NCBI GenBank assembly: GCA_946626265.1
Contig: CAMOUE010000021.1
Span: 1 to 17,746, forward strand
Reading direction: 5' to 3'
Origin: an uncultured Eggerthellaceae bacterium
GTDB lineage: Bacteria > Actinomycetota > Coriobacteriia > Coriobacteriales > Eggerthellaceae
Length of the DNA: 17,746 nt
Notes under the pieces: generated by a model
What the model was told of the DNA's origin: nothing
Seen by the model: only the letters and a program-made list of their open reading frames with translations
Database searches by the model: none
Shown: in pieces, positions 5,926 through 14,029 of the stretch
How positions within the stretch are numbered: the stretch's first letter is position 1
Layout of the letters: the number at the start of each line of letters is the position of its first letter
Position numbers and translations under genes: made by a program

Positions 5926-7155
5926 ATGGAAGAGCAACATCAGCGCATCTGCCTGGTCCACTATCACGAAATAGGCCTCAAAGGCCATAATCGATCGAAT
6001 TTCGAGAAGCGCCTCGTCAAGAACATCGAGGCGCTTCTTGGTGGTTTTCCCGTGGTTACCATTCACCGTATCTCGGGGAGGCTCTGCGTTTTCCTGCGCG
6101 AGGGCTGCGACCTCGAAACGGCCGTTGCCGTTTCGGATGCGATCAGGGGCGTACCGGGCGTGGCGCGCGTATCATGCGGTTTCAAATGCGAGCGCGATCT
6201 CGAGGAAATGGGCCAGGTTGCAGCAAACGCGCTTGCAGAATGCGACGAGTTCGAGACGTTCAAGGTTCACGCACGTCGGAACCATACCGATTTCGAAACG
6301 GATTCGATGCAGATGAACCAGATAATCGGGGCTGCATTGTGCAAGGCGTTCCCCGAGAAGAAGGTCAAGATGAAGGACCCCGACGTCACCGTCGTGGTCG
6401 AAGTGGTGCAAAGCTCCTCATACATATACGCGCGGTCTGTGAGGGGCATAGGAGGGCTTCCCGTGGGGTCATCCGGGAAGGTCGTCTCGCTTCTCTCGAG
6501 CGGCATCGATTCCCCAGTCGCGCTTTGGAAGCTGGCTCGCCGCGGCGCGGAATGCATCGGCGTACATTTCTCCGGGAGGCCCCAGACCTCCGACGCAAGC
6601 GAGTACCTCGTCGACGATATCGCGCATGTCCTCGAAAAGACGGGGTGCATAGCGCGCGTATACATCGTCCCGTTCGGCGACTACCAGAAGGAAATCGCCC
6701 TCAAGGTCCCACCGTCCCTGCGGATAATCATGTACAGGCGCCTCATGTTCAAGGTTGCGGAAGTGATAGCCAGTAGGGAACGCGCAGGGGCGCTCGTAAC
6801 AGGCGAGAGCCTCGGCCAGGTGGCATCGCAGACGCTCGATAACATTCGGGCGACGGACGCCGCCGTCGAAATTCCCGTGCTTCGTCCGCTCATCGGGTCG
6901 GACAAGCTCGAGATCATCGAGGCCGCCCAGACGCTCGGAACATACGAGATCTCATCGCAGGACGCTCCTGATTGCTGCACGTTGTTCATGCCGCGCAGTC
7001 CCGAGACCCATGCGAAACTCGACCAGGTGCTCGAAGCGGAGGCGCTCTTGCCGCTCGACGAGTGGATACCAAAGATCGTCGAGGCGGCCGATATTCTCGA
7101 TTACCGCTGTCCGTCGTTCAAGTCGCGCATCAAGGCGGTCGTACAGGAGCGCTGA
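5926..7155 (+). CDS. thiI: tRNA 4-thiouridine synthase ThiI, without rhodanese domain
   Basis: ThiI adenylates and thiolates U8 of tRNA and, in many bacteria, also supplies sulfur for the thiazole of thiamin. From ATG 5926 the protein has 409 residues. It has an N-terminal ferredoxin-like and THUMP region (about 1-165), then a PP-loop ATPase whose motif reads LLSSGIDSPVA near residue 191. A Ser replaces the first Gly of the usual SGGIDSPV. The conserved DCCTLF with Cys350-Cys351 includes the expected catalytic position. It stops about 55 residues after that, so the rhodanese domain of E. coli ThiI is absent, as in Bacillus. The frame is open further upstream to 5869, but that would overlap rpoZ; the ATG 8 bp after the rpoZ stop fits the N-terminal motif better. 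A cysteine desulfurase partner is not in the window. Confidence 0.92.
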   Translation: MEEQHQRICLVHYHEIGLKGHNRSNFEKRLVKNIEALLGGFPVVTIHRISGRLCVFLREGCDLETAVAVSDAIRGVPGVARVSCGFKCERDLEEMGQVAANALAECDEFETFKVHARRNHTDFETDSMQMNQIIGAALCKAFPEKKVKMKDPDVTVVVEVVQSSSYIYARSVRGIGGLPVGSSGKVVSLLSSGIDSPVALWKLARRGAECIGVHFSGRPQTSDASEYLVDDIAHVLEKTGCIARVYIVPFGDYQKEIALKVPPSLRIIMYRRLMFKVAEVIASRERAGALVTGESLGQVASQTLDNIRATDAAVEIPVLRPLIGSDKLEIIEAAQTLGTYEISSQDAPDCCTLFMPRSPETHAKLDQVLEAEALLPLDEWIPKIVEAADILDYRCPSFKSRIKAVVQER

Positions 7156-7218
7156 CGAGCAGAACAAGCGGGGAATAGCTGTCAGTTGCAGGCAGCTTTC
7201 GAGTGAAAATGCGATATC

Positions 7219-7244
7219 GGGAAGCCGCTTTCGGGCGGCTTTCC
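7219..7244 (+). terminator. Possible terminator or attenuator hairpin after thiI
   Basis: GGGAAGCCGC, loop TTTCGG, GCGGCTTTCC: a 10-bp stem with one G-T pair, 64 bp after the thiI stop. The following bases (ACACTATT) hold no strong T-run, so termination is plausible but not certain. Confidence 0.45.
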
Positions 7245-7270
7245 ACACTATTGCGGCACGTTTCCAAGCG

Positions 7271-7276
7271 TATATT
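7271..7276 (+). promoter_or_regulatory. Possible comEA -10 element (TATATT)
   Basis: TATATT lies 35 bp before the comEA start, just after the hairpin at 7219-7244. No convincing -35 is present at 16-18 bp. Given as a weak candidate because a new transcript start is expected here. Confidence 0.3.
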
Positions 7277-7311
7277 CTGCCTTGCCGCTAAAAGGCAGGA
7301 GGTTTTGCAGC

Positions 7312-7980
7312 ATGGACATGGAATCGTTCGAGACTATGCGCGAAAAGCTCAGCCTATCCGAATTGAGCAAGCCGGCCATAGTCGGATTGGCGGTAATCAT
7401 GGTCATGGTGGCAGTTATGGCCGGCCGTTACGCAATCGATACTGCCACCGCCAAGGACTTCGCGATCGACAGGGAAGCATCGGAGCTTTCGGATGCGACG
7501 GCGGGTAGCGACGAGGATGTAGGGAGCAGGACCGTGTTCGTCCACGTGACGGGTGCCGTGGCGAATCCCGGAATCTACGAACTCGACGAGGGCGCGCGCG
7601 TCGCCTCTGCAGTGCGGGAGGCGGGCGGTTTCGCCGACGATGCGGAACAGGAAGCGTGCAATTTGGCGCGGATTGTCTCGGACGGGGAGCAGATTCGCAT
7701 TCCGACGCATGAGGAAGTCGAGGGGCAGGCGCAAGCCGGCGTTCCGCCCGACTCGGTGGGAAGCCCGTCGGGAAACCCGACGGGCCAGCCTCTGAACATC
7801 AACACGGCTACGGCGGAGCAACTGGAGGCCTTGCCCGGAGTGGGGCCTGCGACGGCGGGGAAAATCGTTGCGGACAGGGAGTCGAACGGTCCGTTCGCGA
7901 CAACGGAAGACCTCATGCGCGTCAAAGGAATCGGTGAGAAGAAGCTCGCCGAGCTCGATGGCCTCATCAGCGTCTCATGA
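7312..7980 (+). CDS. comEA: ComEA family DNA-uptake receptor protein
   Basis: ComEA is a membrane-anchored protein that binds incoming double-stranded DNA outside the membrane and hands it to the ComEC channel during natural transformation. The 222-residue protein has a short cytoplasmic N-terminus and one transmembrane helix (about 22-42). An SLBB domain follows from residue 75 (VFVHVTGAVANPGIYEL to IRIPT, about 132), then a Gly/Pro/Ser-rich linker. The C-terminal helix-hairpin-helix DNA-binding domain begins LNINTATAEQLEALPGVGP at 161 and repeats VKGIGEKKLAEL. The start at 7312 is chosen because AGGAGG (7297-7302) is 9 bp upstream; a second in-frame ATG is at 7318. The stop overlaps comEC by 4 bp (ATGA). 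Confidence 0.92.
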   Translation: MDMESFETMREKLSLSELSKPAIVGLAVIMVMVAVMAGRYAIDTATAKDFAIDREASELSDATAGSDEDVGSRTVFVHVTGAVANPGIYELDEGARVASAVREAGGFADDAEQEACNLARIVSDGEQIRIPTHEEVEGQAQAGVPPDSVGSPSGNPTGQPLNINTATAEQLEALPGVGPATAGKIVADRESNGPFATTEDLMRVKGIGEKKLAELDGLISVS

Positions 7981-10295
7981 ACGCTGGAAGGGACTGGCGT
8001 TCGACGCCGAGCCGGCCTTCCGTGTCGCCGGCACTCGTCTGCGCGCTTGCGTTTTGGGCGAGTTGCGCTTGGGCGTACAGCTCGGCGCGGACGCTATCGC
8101 AATCGTCGTGCAGCCAGATCGCGGCCGGTTCTCTTTGCGCCTGCGCGATAGTGCTGCTCGGCATGGCCAAGGCGCGCCATGCGCACGCGCCTGCCGTTCT
8201 CGCGGCGCTTCTGCTCGGCGTTTTCGTCGCCAGCATGCAGTCTGCGAGCATGCACGAGGCGAATGGGGCCTTGTACGACAGCGCCATGACCGAGATCGAG
8301 TTCGAGGTTGTGGAGGATTCGGCGCCTTCGCGCTACGGCATGCGTTGCACGGCGTCCGCCCGTTACGAAGCTGGGCGAGAACTCATTGTCGCCGTTATGA
8401 CCGACCCCGACGACCGTCTGTACTATGGGGAGCGGTTCAAGGCGAAGATGGCGTTGAAACCCGCCGACTTCTCGAGCGACGAGTATTCATGGAACAAGGG
8501 TGTAGTCGCAACGGGAAAGCCTGTCGGGAGAAGCGAGCCCGACAGCGCAGCGCCCCTAGCCAAGCTTGCGGGCGCACGCAGGAAGGTCATCGAGCGAATA
8601 GGCGCGTCAGATACCGAAAGCGCACTCGTAAGTGCCCTCGTCTGCGGTTACAGGGCCGATATGAAGGAAACGGGAGTCTATGGGCAATTCCAGACCTGCG
8701 GGCTCGCCCACATGATCGCCGTGTCCGGCGCGCATCTCGTCATCGTCACCTCGTTCGTCGTTGCGGTCCTCAAGCGCGCTCGGGTCCCGAGGAGGATTTC
8801 GATAGCCTTGTCCATAGGGTTCATGGCGTCGTACGTCGTCATGTCGGGCGCGCCCGTGTCGGTGATCCGCGCCTCGCTCATGTCTTCGGTCGGCCTGCTC
8901 GCGCTTGTGGGAAGGAGGCGCCCGTCGTCGGAGAACGCGCTCGGGATCGTCGTGTTCGCCGTTGTGGGCACCGATCCGCATGTGGCCCTTTCGACCTCGT
9001 TTGCGCTGTCGACCCTTTCGACGTTGGGGATCGTGCTGTTCGCGCCATTGGCCGGTTACGCCATGGAAAGGCTGCCGCTCAGGCTGCCGGCTGCGATCGT
9101 GGAACCCGTATCGTTGACCGTTTCGGCATCGGTGTTGTCGATGGGGGTGTCGTGCTCTACGTTCGGGCAGCTTGCGCTCATTGCTCCTTTCACGAACCTG
9201 CTGTGCGCGCCGCTCTTTCCACTGGCGTGCGGGACGGGCATGCTCGCCGCGGTTTCGATCGCCTTCGGCCTGCCGTTCGCCGGAGTCGTTCTCGCGGTCG
9301 CGCGGGCTGCCTCGGGCATGCTCATCGGGATGGTCGGCCTGCTCGCGCAGGTTCCCTACGCATGCGTCCCCGTTTACGTCTCGCATGCGCAAGCGTTTGC
9401 CGCGACGTTCGCGTTTGCGTTTTTCCTTTGGCTCGCATGGGACGGGCTCGTGCGTGCGAGAACCGCATGGGTGGCTTTCGCGCTACCCGTGCTTGTCGTA
9501 GCGGGATCCTTCGCCGCGCCCGTCCCCGATTCGGTCGTCATGCTAAACGTGGGGCAGGGCGATGCGTTCCTCGTCAGGAGCTGCGGGGCGTCGCTCCTCG
9601 TGGATACGGGAAACCAGGACGCCATGCTCTTGCGATCGCTCGGGCGTCACCGGGTAGCCCATATCGATTCGGTGCTTCTGACGCATGCAGACGACGACCA
9701 TTGCGGGTCGCTCGACGCGCTCGATAGGGCGGTCGACGTCGACCGCGTGATCATGTCGGAGGGAATGCGGGTCTCGCGTGACGAGAAATGCGTATCCGTG
9801 GTGGGCCAATCGAACGAGTGCGCAGGAGAAGTCAGGGGGGTGGCCTTCCATGATTCGTTCGAGGTCGGTCGGTTCTCAGTCAAGGTGGTGTGGCCGCGCG
9901 ACGGCAAAGCGGGAGAGAACGAGGACAGCGTATGCCTGCTTGCAAGCTACGACGGGGACGGCGATGGCGAAGAGGACGCGTCTATGCTGTTCACGGGCGA
10001 TGCCGAAAGCGAGCAACTGGAAGCGATGGCGAAGGCTGGCGACCTTAGGGAAGTTGACATCTTGAAAGTGGGCCATCACGGGTCTAAGGAATCGCTCGCA
10101 CAGAATTTGCTCGAATTGCTGAAACCGAAGATCGCGCTCATCGGCGTGGGGGAGAACAACCGCTACGGGCACCCGGCGCGCGAGACGGTCGACTTGCTCG
10201 AGCGATGCGGCGTCGCGGTGTATAGGACCGATATTGACGGGGACGTTTCGTGCATCATGGCGCCGAAAGGCGTGAAGGTCGTCGTGGAGGGGTAG
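7977..10295 (+). CDS. comEC: ComEC/Rec2 family DNA-uptake channel protein
   Basis: ComEC forms the inner-membrane channel through which one DNA strand enters during transformation. The 772-residue protein has two N-terminal membrane helices and a soluble OB-like part (about 1-200), followed by the multi-spanning Competence domain (about 215-510). A C-terminal metallo-beta-lactamase-like domain begins with VVMLNVGQGDAFLVRS near residue 521. The metal motif THADDDH lies near residue 569, a later VGHHGSKES near 700, and the end reads NRYGHPARETVDLLE. The metal residues are intact, consistent with the proposed nuclease role of this domain. The start overlaps comEA by 4 bp. The intervening comEB (dCMP deaminase) of Bacillus is absent here. 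Confidence 0.93.
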   Translation: MNAGRDWRSTPSRPSVSPALVCALAFWASCAWAYSSARTLSQSSCSQIAAGSLCACAIVLLGMAKARHAHAPAVLAALLLGVFVASMQSASMHEANGALYDSAMTEIEFEVVEDSAPSRYGMRCTASARYEAGRELIVAVMTDPDDRLYYGERFKAKMALKPADFSSDEYSWNKGVVATGKPVGRSEPDSAAPLAKLAGARRKVIERIGASDTESALVSALVCGYRADMKETGVYGQFQTCGLAHMIAVSGAHLVIVTSFVVAVLKRARVPRRISIALSIGFMASYVVMSGAPVSVIRASLMSSVGLLALVGRRRPSSENALGIVVFAVVGTDPHVALSTSFALSTLSTLGIVLFAPLAGYAMERLPLRLPAAIVEPVSLTVSASVLSMGVSCSTFGQLALIAPFTNLLCAPLFPLACGTGMLAAVSIAFGLPFAGVVLAVARAASGMLIGMVGLLAQVPYACVPVYVSHAQAFAATFAFAFFLWLAWDGLVRARTAWVAFALPVLVVAGSFAAPVPDSVVMLNVGQGDAFLVRSCGASLLVDTGNQDAMLLRSLGRHRVAHIDSVLLTHADDDHCGSLDALDRAVDVDRVIMSEGMRVSRDEKCVSVVGQSNECAGEVRGVAFHDSFEVGRFSVKVVWPRDGKAGENEDSVCLLASYDGDGDGEEDASMLFTGDAESEQLEAMAKAGDLREVDILKVGHHGSKESLAQNLLELLKPKIALIGVGENNRYGHPARETVDLLERCGVAVYRTDIDGDVSCIMAPKGVKVVVEG

Positions 10296-10304
10296 AATGA
10301 ACGC

Positions 10305-11279
10305 ATGTCAGGAGATTCCAACAAGAGGCTGTTGCCGGCATACCTCGTAGTCGGCGAAGACGTGCTGAAAAGGCGCACGGTCATCGAGCGCCTGAGGAGC
10401 CGTATGGCGTCTATGGGCGACCTCGAGTTCAACCACGACGTGTTCGACGGCGAGAGCGCAGACGGCGGCGATATCGCGGCCGCATGCAACACGTTGCCGT
10501 TCGCGAGCCCGGTGAGGCTCGTAGAGGTGTCGAAGGTCGACAAGCTCTCGAAGCAGGATACCGAGGTTCTAGTCGCCTACCTCGCTGCGCCCTGCGACAG
10601 CACGGTGCTTGCGCTTTCGGGCGGCAAACTCGCTAAGAACACGAGGCTGTACAAGGCGGTGGCCGCCCTCGGCAAGTCCGCCGTGATAAACTGCGCCCCC
10701 ATGAAACGCTACGAGCTCGTCAAAGCACTGCGATCCATGGCCGTCGGCCACGGCTTCACGATGACCGAGCAGGCTGCCGATGCCCTTGTCACCCTCGTGG
10801 GCGAGGACACCGTCAAGCTCGATACGGAGCTTCGCAAGCTCGCCTTGGCGCACAAGGGCACAGACCCGGTCAACGAGCGCGAGGTGAAGGAGCTCGTCGC
10901 GCGTACGAGCGAGGTGAAGCCGTGGGAGTTCGTCGATGCGTTCTCTGCGCGTGATGCAAAACGTTGCCTGAAGCTTCTCGCCTTGCTGCCGTCGACGTCG
11001 CCCTATGCGCTCATCGGGATGTGCACGGCGCGCCTGCGCGAGCTCATATGCGCGAAATCGCTGGCGGCCCGCGGCGAGGCTTCACGCATCGCCGATGCGC
11101 TGAAAGTCCCCGCATGGCGCGTGAAGAACCATGTGGCCTGGGCGGGGCGGTTCACGGACGCTGAACTGCGCCGCGCATTGGCGTCCGCACGCGATTGCGA
11201 GCGTGCGATGAAAAGCGGGGCCTCGCCCGATGACGCGTTCCGCGATTGGCTCATATCCGTCGTCGCCTCATCTCGATAA
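10305..11279 (+). CDS. holA: DNA polymerase III delta subunit
   Basis: HolA is the clamp-loader subunit that opens the sliding clamp during replication. The 324-residue protein matches the divergent bacterial delta family by its pattern. It opens with PAYLVVGEDVLKRRTVIERL (a degenerate nucleotide-fold start without a P-loop). The middle block has MAVGHGFTMTEQAADALVTLVGEDTVKLDTELRKL, then EVKPWEFVDAFSARDAKRCLKLL and a C-terminal helical collar domain. It starts 9 bp after comEC, with GGAGGGG upstream near the comEC stop, so it shares the comEA-comEC transcript. The comEC-holA neighbourhood is widespread in Gram-positives and reinforces the assignment. Confidence 0.9.
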   Translation: MSGDSNKRLLPAYLVVGEDVLKRRTVIERLRSRMASMGDLEFNHDVFDGESADGGDIAAACNTLPFASPVRLVEVSKVDKLSKQDTEVLVAYLAAPCDSTVLALSGGKLAKNTRLYKAVAALGKSAVINCAPMKRYELVKALRSMAVGHGFTMTEQAADALVTLVGEDTVKLDTELRKLALAHKGTDPVNEREVKELVARTSEVKPWEFVDAFSARDAKRCLKLLALLPSTSPYALIGMCTARLRELICAKSLAARGEASRIADALKVPAWRVKNHVAWAGRFTDAELRRALASARDCERAMKSGASPDDAFRDWLISVVASSR

Positions 11280-11321
11280 CGCGGAGGGGACATCCCACGA
11301 GCGATACGAATAGCTCAAAAC

Positions 11322-11350
11322 GAAGGGAACCGCATCGTGCGGTTCCCTTC
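11322..11350. terminator. Bidirectional hairpin between convergent holA and rpsT
   Basis: GAAGGGAACCGCA (11322-11334), loop TCG, TGCGGTTCCCTTC (11338-11350): a perfect 13-bp stem. On the minus strand it is followed by GTTTTG, so it best fits termination of rpsT. On the plus strand CTCCTTG follows, a weaker T-run for the comEA-comEC-holA transcript. Confidence 0.85.
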
Positions 11351-11394
11351 CTCCTTGATATGCAGATGGACCCTCGGGTCCGTTTGCGCAGGTG

Positions 11395-11910
11395 CTATTC
11401 GGCGCTCTCCTCGGCCTCTGCCTCTGCGGCAGCAGCCTCGGCCTCGGCCTTGGCGGCCTCTTCGGCTTCCTTGGCTTTGCGCTCGGCAGCCTTCTTCTCT
11501 TCCTTGAGCTGCTTCTCGCGACGTGCGGCCTTCTCCTCGGACGCCTGGGCGAGGGCAGCCTTGCGGGCAGCCTTGGCCTCGGCCTTCTTGGAGCCGGTCT
11601 TCTGCGCCTTGGGCTCCGGCTTCACGTACGCGGCGCGATCCTCGTCCGTGACGATCTTGTTGGCGATCGCCATGACGCCGCTCTTGCGGTTCGCAGCCTG
11701 GTTCTTGTGGATGACGCCCTTTGCAGCAGCCTTGTCCAGCAGACGGCAGGCAGCGAGAGCTGCAGCGTAGGCCTGGGCGCCGTCGTTGGCATCCACAGCC
11801 TCGCGAACGCGGCGGATCGCGGTCTTCAGCTCCGATTTTACTGCGCGGTTGCGCATGCGCGACTTCTCGTTTGTGATGATGCGCTTCTTCTGACTCTTGA
11901 TGTTTGCCAC
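11395..11910 (-). CDS. rpsT: 30S ribosomal protein S20 with an 80-residue charged C-terminal extension
   Basis: S20 binds 16S rRNA early in assembly of the small subunit. Residues 1-86 are a complete S20: MANIKSQKKRI start, basic helix RMRNRAVKSELKTAIRRV, and GVIHKNQAANRKSGVMAIANKI. The family normally ends about here, yet the frame continues to residue 171. The tail is almost only Ala, Lys, Glu, Arg and Gln, first basic (KPEPKAQKTGSKKAEAKAARK) then a KEAEEAAKAEAEAA-type acidic end, probably a long helix or coiled coil. The start is GTG at 11910, with GGAGGA 7 bp upstream on the minus strand; no Shine-Dalgarno-led alternative is seen. It lies in the opposite direction to holA and lepA. The core call is secure; the role of the tail is unknown. 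Confidence 0.93.
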   Translation of the reverse strand: MANIKSQKKRIITNEKSRMRNRAVKSELKTAIRRVREAVDANDGAQAYAAALAACRLLDKAAAKGVIHKNQAANRKSGVMAIANKIVTDEDRAAYVKPEPKAQKTGSKKAEAKAARKAALAQASEEKAARREKQLKEEKKAAERKAKEAEEAAKAEAEAAAAEAEAEESAE

Positions 11911-11958
11911 TCTAACTTCCTCCGTATGTAATATCTTGTTTCCAGACGAAACCCGTAA

Positions 11959-11967
11959 ATCTTAGCA
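11959..11967 (-). promoter_or_regulatory. Probable rpsT promoter (extended -10)
   Basis: On the minus strand TGCTAAGAT forms an extended -10 about 50 bp before the GTG start, with a poor -35 (TTTGGA, 16-bp spacer). The leader would be about 40 nt. It lies directly beside the candidate lepA -10. Confidence 0.45.
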
Positions 11968-11973
11968 TAGAAT
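11968..11973 (+). promoter_or_regulatory. Possible lepA -10 element (TAGAAT)
   Basis: TAGAAT lies 37 bp before the lepA ATG. No good -35 at the usual distance. It adjoins the opposite-strand rpsT -10, so initiation at the two may be mutually exclusive. By eye only. Confidence 0.35.
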
Positions 11974-12010
11974 ATTCGAATCCAAACGAAGTATTCTGAA
12001 AGTGTGCGCG

Positions 12011-13840
12011 ATGGCAAGACCTTCTTCACATATACAGCAACATGATCCGAGTCATATTCGTAACTTCTCGATTATCGCACATATCGATCATGGCAAGTCT
12101 ACCTTATCTGACCGAATCCTCGAGCAGACGGGGACTGTCGCCGCGCGCGACATGACCGAGCAGATTCTCGACACGATGGATATCGAGCGCGAGCGCGGCA
12201 TCACGATCAAGAGCCAGGCGGTTCGCGTGAACTACGAAGCCGATGACGGCGAGGTCTACGAGTTCAACTTGATCGACACGCCGGGGCACGTCGACTTCAC
12301 GTACGAGGTCTCTCGATCGCTCGCCGCGTGCGAGGGCGCCGTGCTCGTCGTCGACGCGACGCAGGGCGTGGAGGCCCAGACGGTGGCCAACGCCATGATG
12401 GCGATGAACGCCAACCTCGAGATCATTCCGCTCATAAACAAGATCGACCTTCCGGCGTCCGATCCCGATCGGGCCCGCGAGCAGATAGAGGACGGTCTGG
12501 CGATCCCAGCAGACGATGCCGTCCTCTGCTCGGCGAAGACGGGCGTCGGCGTCCACGACCTGCTCGAATCCGTCGTGTACAACATACCGGCGCCGACTGG
12601 CGACGAGGACGCGCCCTTGAGGGCCCTCATCTTCGACTCGTACTTCGATGCATACCGCGGCGTCGTCGCGCTCGTGCGCGTCGTCGACGGCACGGTCAGG
12701 AAGGGCGATCAGATTTACATGATGGCCGCCCAAAGCGAGGCGCTCGTCGAGGAGGTCGGCGCCCGCCGTCCGACCGAGATCGCGTTGCCCGACCTGTCCG
12801 TCGGGGACGTCGGCTACCTCGTGACGGGCCTCAAGGACGGCGCGCAAGTGAAGGTGGGCGACACGATCACGTTGTCGTCGAACAGGGCGAGCGAGCCGTT
12901 GCCGGGCTACCGCGACGTGAAGCCCATGGTGTTCACAGGCCTGTTTCCCATCGAGGGCGATCAGTACGAGCCGCTCAAGGAAGCGCTCGAGAAGCTCGCC
13001 CTCAACGACCCCGCGCTCGTGTGGGAGCCGGAAACGTCCCATGCGCTCGGGTTCGGATTCCGCGTCGGCTTCCTCGGCCTGCTTCACATGGAGGTCATCG
13101 AAGAGCGGCTCGAGCGCGAGTTCGGGCTTAACCTACTGGCGACGGCGCCTTCCGTCGAATACCACGTGTACAAGACGAACGGCGAAATGGTGTCGCTGCA
13201 CTCCCCGCAGGAAATGCCCGACCCCGGCGAGATCGACCACATCGAGGAACCGTACCTTTCCGTGAAGATACTCGTGCCGCCCGACTACGTCGGCGCCGTC
13301 ATGGACCTCACGACGAACAGGCGCGGGAACTTCGTGAACATGAACTACCTCTCGACGACGACCGTCGAGGTCGTCTGGGAGATGCCCCTTTCCGAGATGA
13401 TCCTCGACTACTTCGACCGGCTCAAGTCGTCGACTAAGGGATACGCGTCGCTCGACTACGAGATGGCCGGCTATCGCCCGAGCAAGCTCGTGAAGCTCGA
13501 CATCCTGCTCGCGGGCAAGCCCGTAGACGCGCTGTCGTTCATCGTGCACTCGGACGCCGCCTACAACCGCGGCCGCATCCTCGCGTCGAAGCTCAAGGAG
13601 ATAATCCCGCGCCAGATGTTCGAGGTGCCCATCCAGGCGGCCGTAGGCGGCCGCGTGCTAGCGCGCACGACCGTCAAGGCAAAGCGCAAGGACGTTCTCG
13701 CAAAATGCTACGGCGGCGATATATCGCGCAAGCGAAAGCTGCTCGAGAAGCAAAAAGAGGGCAAGAAGCGCATGAAGGCGATCGGAAGCGTCGAGGTTCC
13801 GCAGGAGGCGTTCATGGCTATCCTCAAGGTGGATGATTAA
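12011..13840 (+). CDS. lepA: Elongation factor 4 (LepA) GTPase
   Basis: LepA is a ribosome-associated translational GTPase resembling EF-G, linked to initiation or back-translocation under stress. The 609-residue protein has G1 AHIDHGKST (23-31), G3 DTPGHVDF starting at 89, G4 NKID at 143 and G5 CSAKTG. Domain II, EF-G-like domains III and V, and the LepA-specific C-terminal domain follow (AYNRGRILASKLKEIIPRQMFEVPIQAAVGGRV, then KCYGGDISRKRKLLEKQKEGKKRMK). The start at ATG 12011 gives the usual short leader before the G domain; an in-frame GTG at 12002 is possible. No clear ribosome site precedes it, which is odd for this gene. Confidence 0.96.
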   Translation: MARPSSHIQQHDPSHIRNFSIIAHIDHGKSTLSDRILEQTGTVAARDMTEQILDTMDIERERGITIKSQAVRVNYEADDGEVYEFNLIDTPGHVDFTYEVSRSLAACEGAVLVVDATQGVEAQTVANAMMAMNANLEIIPLINKIDLPASDPDRAREQIEDGLAIPADDAVLCSAKTGVGVHDLLESVVYNIPAPTGDEDAPLRALIFDSYFDAYRGVVALVRVVDGTVRKGDQIYMMAAQSEALVEEVGARRPTEIALPDLSVGDVGYLVTGLKDGAQVKVGDTITLSSNRASEPLPGYRDVKPMVFTGLFPIEGDQYEPLKEALEKLALNDPALVWEPETSHALGFGFRVGFLGLLHMEVIEERLEREFGLNLLATAPSVEYHVYKTNGEMVSLHSPQEMPDPGEIDHIEEPYLSVKILVPPDYVGAVMDLTTNRRGNFVNMNYLSTTTVEVVWEMPLSEMILDYFDRLKSSTKGYASLDYEMAGYRPSKLVKLDILLAGKPVDALSFIVHSDAAYNRGRILASKLKEIIPRQMFEVPIQAAVGGRVLARTTVKAKRKDVLAKCYGGDISRKRKLLEKQKEGKKRMKAIGSVEVPQEAFMAILKVDD

Positions 13841-13843
13841 GCC

Positions 13844-14029
13844 ATGGCGCGCCAAGACGGGTTCGATTGGATAGACGACGCGTTCGACGACAAGAAGGCG
13901 GCAGAGGAGCTCGAGGCTGCGCAGGGCCCGAAGGGGCTCGGGTGCGCCCTCGCGCTCGCCGTGGTCCTCGTCGTCGCGTTCTCGATATTCGCGTTCGTCG
14001 GCCTTGTCGGCGCGTTGGGAAGCCTGTGA
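13844..14029 (+). CDS. Small single-pass membrane protein, unknown function
   Basis: A 61-residue frame fills the space between lepA and dusB exactly. ATG 13844 is 3 bp after the lepA stop, and the TGA at 14027-14029 overlaps the dusB ATG by one base. The N-terminal 30 residues are charged and mostly acidic (DDAFDDKKAAEELEAAQG); residues 32-57 are a continuous hydrophobic helix ending at VGALGSL. There is no signal peptidase site and no known motif that I recognise. The tight packing and codon use like the neighbours argue for a real gene. Topology is uncertain; the N-terminus may be cytoplasmic with the helix near the C-terminus as a tail anchor. Confidence 0.7.
   Translation: MARQDGFDWIDDAFDDKKAAEELEAAQGPKGLGCALALAVVLVVAFSIFAFVGLVGALGSL

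Noticed and set aside
11392..11931. 179-codon plus-strand frame opposite rpsT, Leu/Gly-rich and membrane-like
   Set aside because: It is the antisense of the Ala/Lys/Glu-rich S20 tail, whose complement automatically reads as Leu/Gly/Ser/Phe codons.
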